A DNA stretch of 64,000 bases, from positions 248,001 through 312,000 of the forward strand of contig CAVOQE010000002.1 in the NCBI GenBank assembly GCA_963698275.1. Direction: 5' to 3'. The notes under the pieces were generated by a model. It did not search any database. It was not told the origin of the DNA and saw only the letters and a list, made by a program, of their open reading frames with translations. The DNA comes from Anderseniella sp963698275. GTDB lineage: Bacteria; Pseudomonadota; Alphaproteobacteria; Rhizobiales; Aestuariivirgaceae. The position numbers and the translations under genes were made by a program. Below are positions 62,176-64,000 of this stretch, in pieces (the stretch's first letter is position 1; each line of letters starts with the position of its first letter).

Positions 62176-64000
62176 ATGAGTTCGACACTCGGGATTATTA
62201 TTGGCTGCGGTATCCTGTCTATCGTCTACGCCATCTGGGCTACCAAGTCCGTTCTGGCAGCTGACGCAGGCAATGCCCGCATGCAGGAAATTGCCGGCGC
62301 CATTCGTGAGGGCGCAACGGCTTATCTCACTCGTCAATACACTACCATCGCAATCGTTGGAGCGGTGGTGTTCGTTATCGCCTTCCTGTTGCTCGGCGCG
62401 ACGGCAGCCTTTGGCTTCCTGATCGGCGCTGTGTTGTCAGGAGCTGCCGGCTTTATCGGTATGCACGTTTCCGTCCGCGCAAACGTCAGAACCGCACAGG
62501 CGGCATCAAAGAGCCTGGCAGCCGGTCTTGAAATTGCGTTCAAGTCCGGTGCCATCACCGGCCTCCTCGTGGCCGGCCTCGCCTTGTTGGGTGTTGCGGT
62601 TTATTTCTGGATCCTGACCGGCCCAATGGGCTATGCGCCAACCGACCGTGTGGTCATTGACGCTCTGGTCTCACTCGGCTTTGGTGCTTCTCTGATCTCG
62701 ATCTTTGCCCGTCTCGGCGGCGGTATCTTCACCAAGGGTGCGGATGTCGGCGGCGACCTGGTAGGTAAGGTAGAAGCCGGAATTCCCGAAGATGATCCGC
62801 GCAACCCGGCAACCATCGCCGACAATGTTGGCGATAATGTCGGCGACTGTGCCGGCATGGCGGCTGACCTGTTTGAAACCTATGCGGTTACCGTTGTGGC
62901 CACCATGGTTCTGGCTTCGATCTTCTTTACCGGCGATACCGCGGTCAACCTGATGCTGTTCCCGATGCTGATTGGGGCATCCTGTGTTGTGACCTCCATC
63001 ATCGGTACGTTCTTTGTAAAGCTGGGTGCAAACAACTCGATCATGGGTGCACTCTACAAGGGCTTTATTGCCACCTCGGTGCTGTCGGCGATTGCCATGG
63101 CAGGTATCGTGTGGGGCTGGCTGGGAGCAGACACTGTCTTCACCACCTCAGGTGGAACGACCTTCACCGGCGCCAACCTGTTCTGGTGCGGCTTTATCGG
63201 GCTTGTGGTTACCGGTCTGATCATCTGGGTAACTGAGTACTACACGGGAACCGAATATCGCCCTGTACGCTCCATTGCGCAGGCATCGGTCTCCGGCCAC
63301 GGCACCAATGTCATTCAGGGACTGGCTATTTCCCTTGAGGCAACAGCAATTCCGGCTCTCATCATTATCGGTGGTATTATTTCAACATTTGCGCTGGCCG
63401 GATTGTTCGGCATCGCGATTGCTGTAACCGCGATGCTGGCGCTTGCCGGTGTGGTTGTCGCGCTTGATGCCTTTGGCCCTGTGACAGACAATGCCGGTGG
63501 TATTGCTGAAATGGCCGATCTGCCTGCCGAAGTGCGTCAGACCACCGATGCGCTCGATGCAGTGGGCAACACCACCAAGGCTGTTACCAAGGGCTATGCC
63601 ATTGGTTCGGCAGGCCTGGGTGCTCTGGTGCTGTTTGCCGCCTATACCGAAGACCTGAAGTTCTTCGCGGCAAATGCAACGCCTGGCAGCTTCTTTGAAG
63701 GCGTGAATGTCGACTTCTCATTGTCCAACCCATATGTGGTCGTTGGCCTGCTGTTCGGTGGTCTTCTGCCTTACCTGTTTGGTGGCATCGCCATGACGGC
63801 TGTTGGCCGCGCTGCCGGTGCTGTGGTTGAAGAAGTCCGCAGGCAGTTCAAGGAAAAGCCCGGCATCATGAAAGGGACCGAAAAGCCCGATTATGGCCGC
63901 GCTGTTGACATGCTGACCCGCGCTGCGATCAAGGAAATGATCGTGCCTTCGCTGCTGCCTGTGCTGTCTCCGATTGTGTGCTTCTACTTCGTGTATGCAA
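62176..64000 (+). CDS. hppA: Membrane proton-pumping pyrophosphatase, 3' truncated
   Basis: An integral inner-membrane enzyme that couples pyrophosphate hydrolysis to proton export. The frame is open to the window end with 608 codons visible of roughly 700. After the first spans come GGGIFTKGADVGGDLVGKVE and EAGIPEDDPRNPATIADNVG, then DNVGDCAGMAADLFETY, the conserved substrate/metal-binding block near residues 180-235; GPVTDNAGGIAEM is another family block. GNTTKAVTKGYAIGSA carries Lys at the position that is Ala in potassium-dependent enzymes, so this should be the potassium-independent H+-pumping class. The ATG at 62176 follows AGCAAGGA. Confidence 0.95.
   Translation, partial: MSSTLGIIIGCGILSIVYAIWATKSVLAADAGNARMQEIAGAIREGATAYLTRQYTTIAIVGAVVFVIAFLLLGATAAFGFLIGAVLSGAAGFIGMHVSVRANVRTAQAASKSLAAGLEIAFKSGAITGLLVAGLALLGVAVYFWILTGPMGYAPTDRVVIDALVSLGFGASLISIFARLGGGIFTKGADVGGDLVGKVEAGIPEDDPRNPATIADNVGDNVGDCAGMAADLFETYAVTVVATMVLASIFFTGDTAVNLMLFPMLIGASCVVTSIIGTFFVKLGANNSIMGALYKGFIATSVLSAIAMAGIVWGWLGADTVFTTSGGTTFTGANLFWCGFIGLVVTGLIIWVTEYYTGTEYRPVRSIAQASVSGHGTNVIQGLAISLEATAIPALIIIGGIISTFALAGLFGIAIAVTAMLALAGVVVALDAFGPVTDNAGGIAEMADLPAEVRQTTDALDAVGNTTKAVTKGYAIGSAGLGALVLFAAYTEDLKFFAANATPGSFFEGVNVDFSLSNPYVVVGLLFGGLLPYLFGGIAMTAVGRAAGAVVEEVRRQFKEKPGIMKGTEKPDYGRAVDMLTRAAIKEMIVPSLLPVLSPIVCFYFVYA

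Overview
The window is a gene-dense stretch of an alphaproteobacterial chromosome, most like the order Hyphomicrobiales (Rhizobiales). The evidence for this is the tig / clpP-clpX / lon / hupB protein-quality-control genes, a 14-gene nuo operon followed by birA and an RNase J gene, a HemB with the aspartate-type metal site usual in this class, a LdtR-LdtP regulator/L,D-transpeptidase pair, and the run glyA-nrdR-ribD-ribE-ribH-nusB. Genus cannot be named from sequence alone. No rRNA, phage, transposase or CRISPR array is visible; three tRNA genes (Leu-TAG, Val-TAC, Asp-GTC) are present. Both edge genes are cut: the NAD(P)HX-repair gene at the left and the proton-pumping pyrophosphatase gene at the right.

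Layout. 1-4.1 kb: NAD(P)HX dehydratase end, a secreted thioredoxin-like protein, an imperfect 270-bp inverted-repeat element, tRNA-Leu, trigger factor, and a small DUF6152/DUF6644 membrane pair. 4.1-7 kb: a GMC-family flavin oxidoreductase bounded on both sides by copies of a short palindromic repeat, then a lone TRAP-type binding protein. 7.2-17.2 kb: clpP, clpX, two lipid-linked-sugar-type glycosyltransferases, a tiny lysine-tailed exported protein, a DUF547 protein, a lipoprotein, lon and hupB. 17.3-19 kb: tRNA-Val, an MscS channel and tRNA-Asp. 19.2-34 kb: nuoA to nuoN (respiratory complex I), in which nuoG and nuoL are each split by an apparent +1 frameshift. 34-40 kb: birA, rnj, an outer-membrane beta-barrel protein and parC. 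40-48.4 kb: two unrecognised convergent genes, a DMT exporter overlapping the N-end-rule leucyltransferase, threonine dehydratase, a hydroxyisobutyrate-dehydrogenase-like enzyme with a PLP decarboxylase, a cupin and hemB. 48.5-52.7 kb: valine-degradation genes (isobutyryl-CoA dehydrogenase type, 3-hydroxyisobutyryl-CoA hydrolase type, 3-hydroxyisobutyrate dehydrogenase) with a reversed dimethylargininase gene in the middle. 52.9-55 kb: ldtR and ldtP. 55.3-59.9 kb: glyA, nrdR, riboflavin genes and nusB. 59.9-64 kb: a CBS protein, an MFS transporter and hppA.

Most of the window is conserved housekeeping. The points that merit a second look are the two complex I frameshifts, the inverted-repeat and palindromic repeat families, the lysine-rich tails on three unrelated proteins, the orphan gene pair at 40.2-41.7 kb, and an ornithine-decarboxylase-like enzyme with altered active-site motifs. 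I did not find a convincing wholly new multi-gene system.
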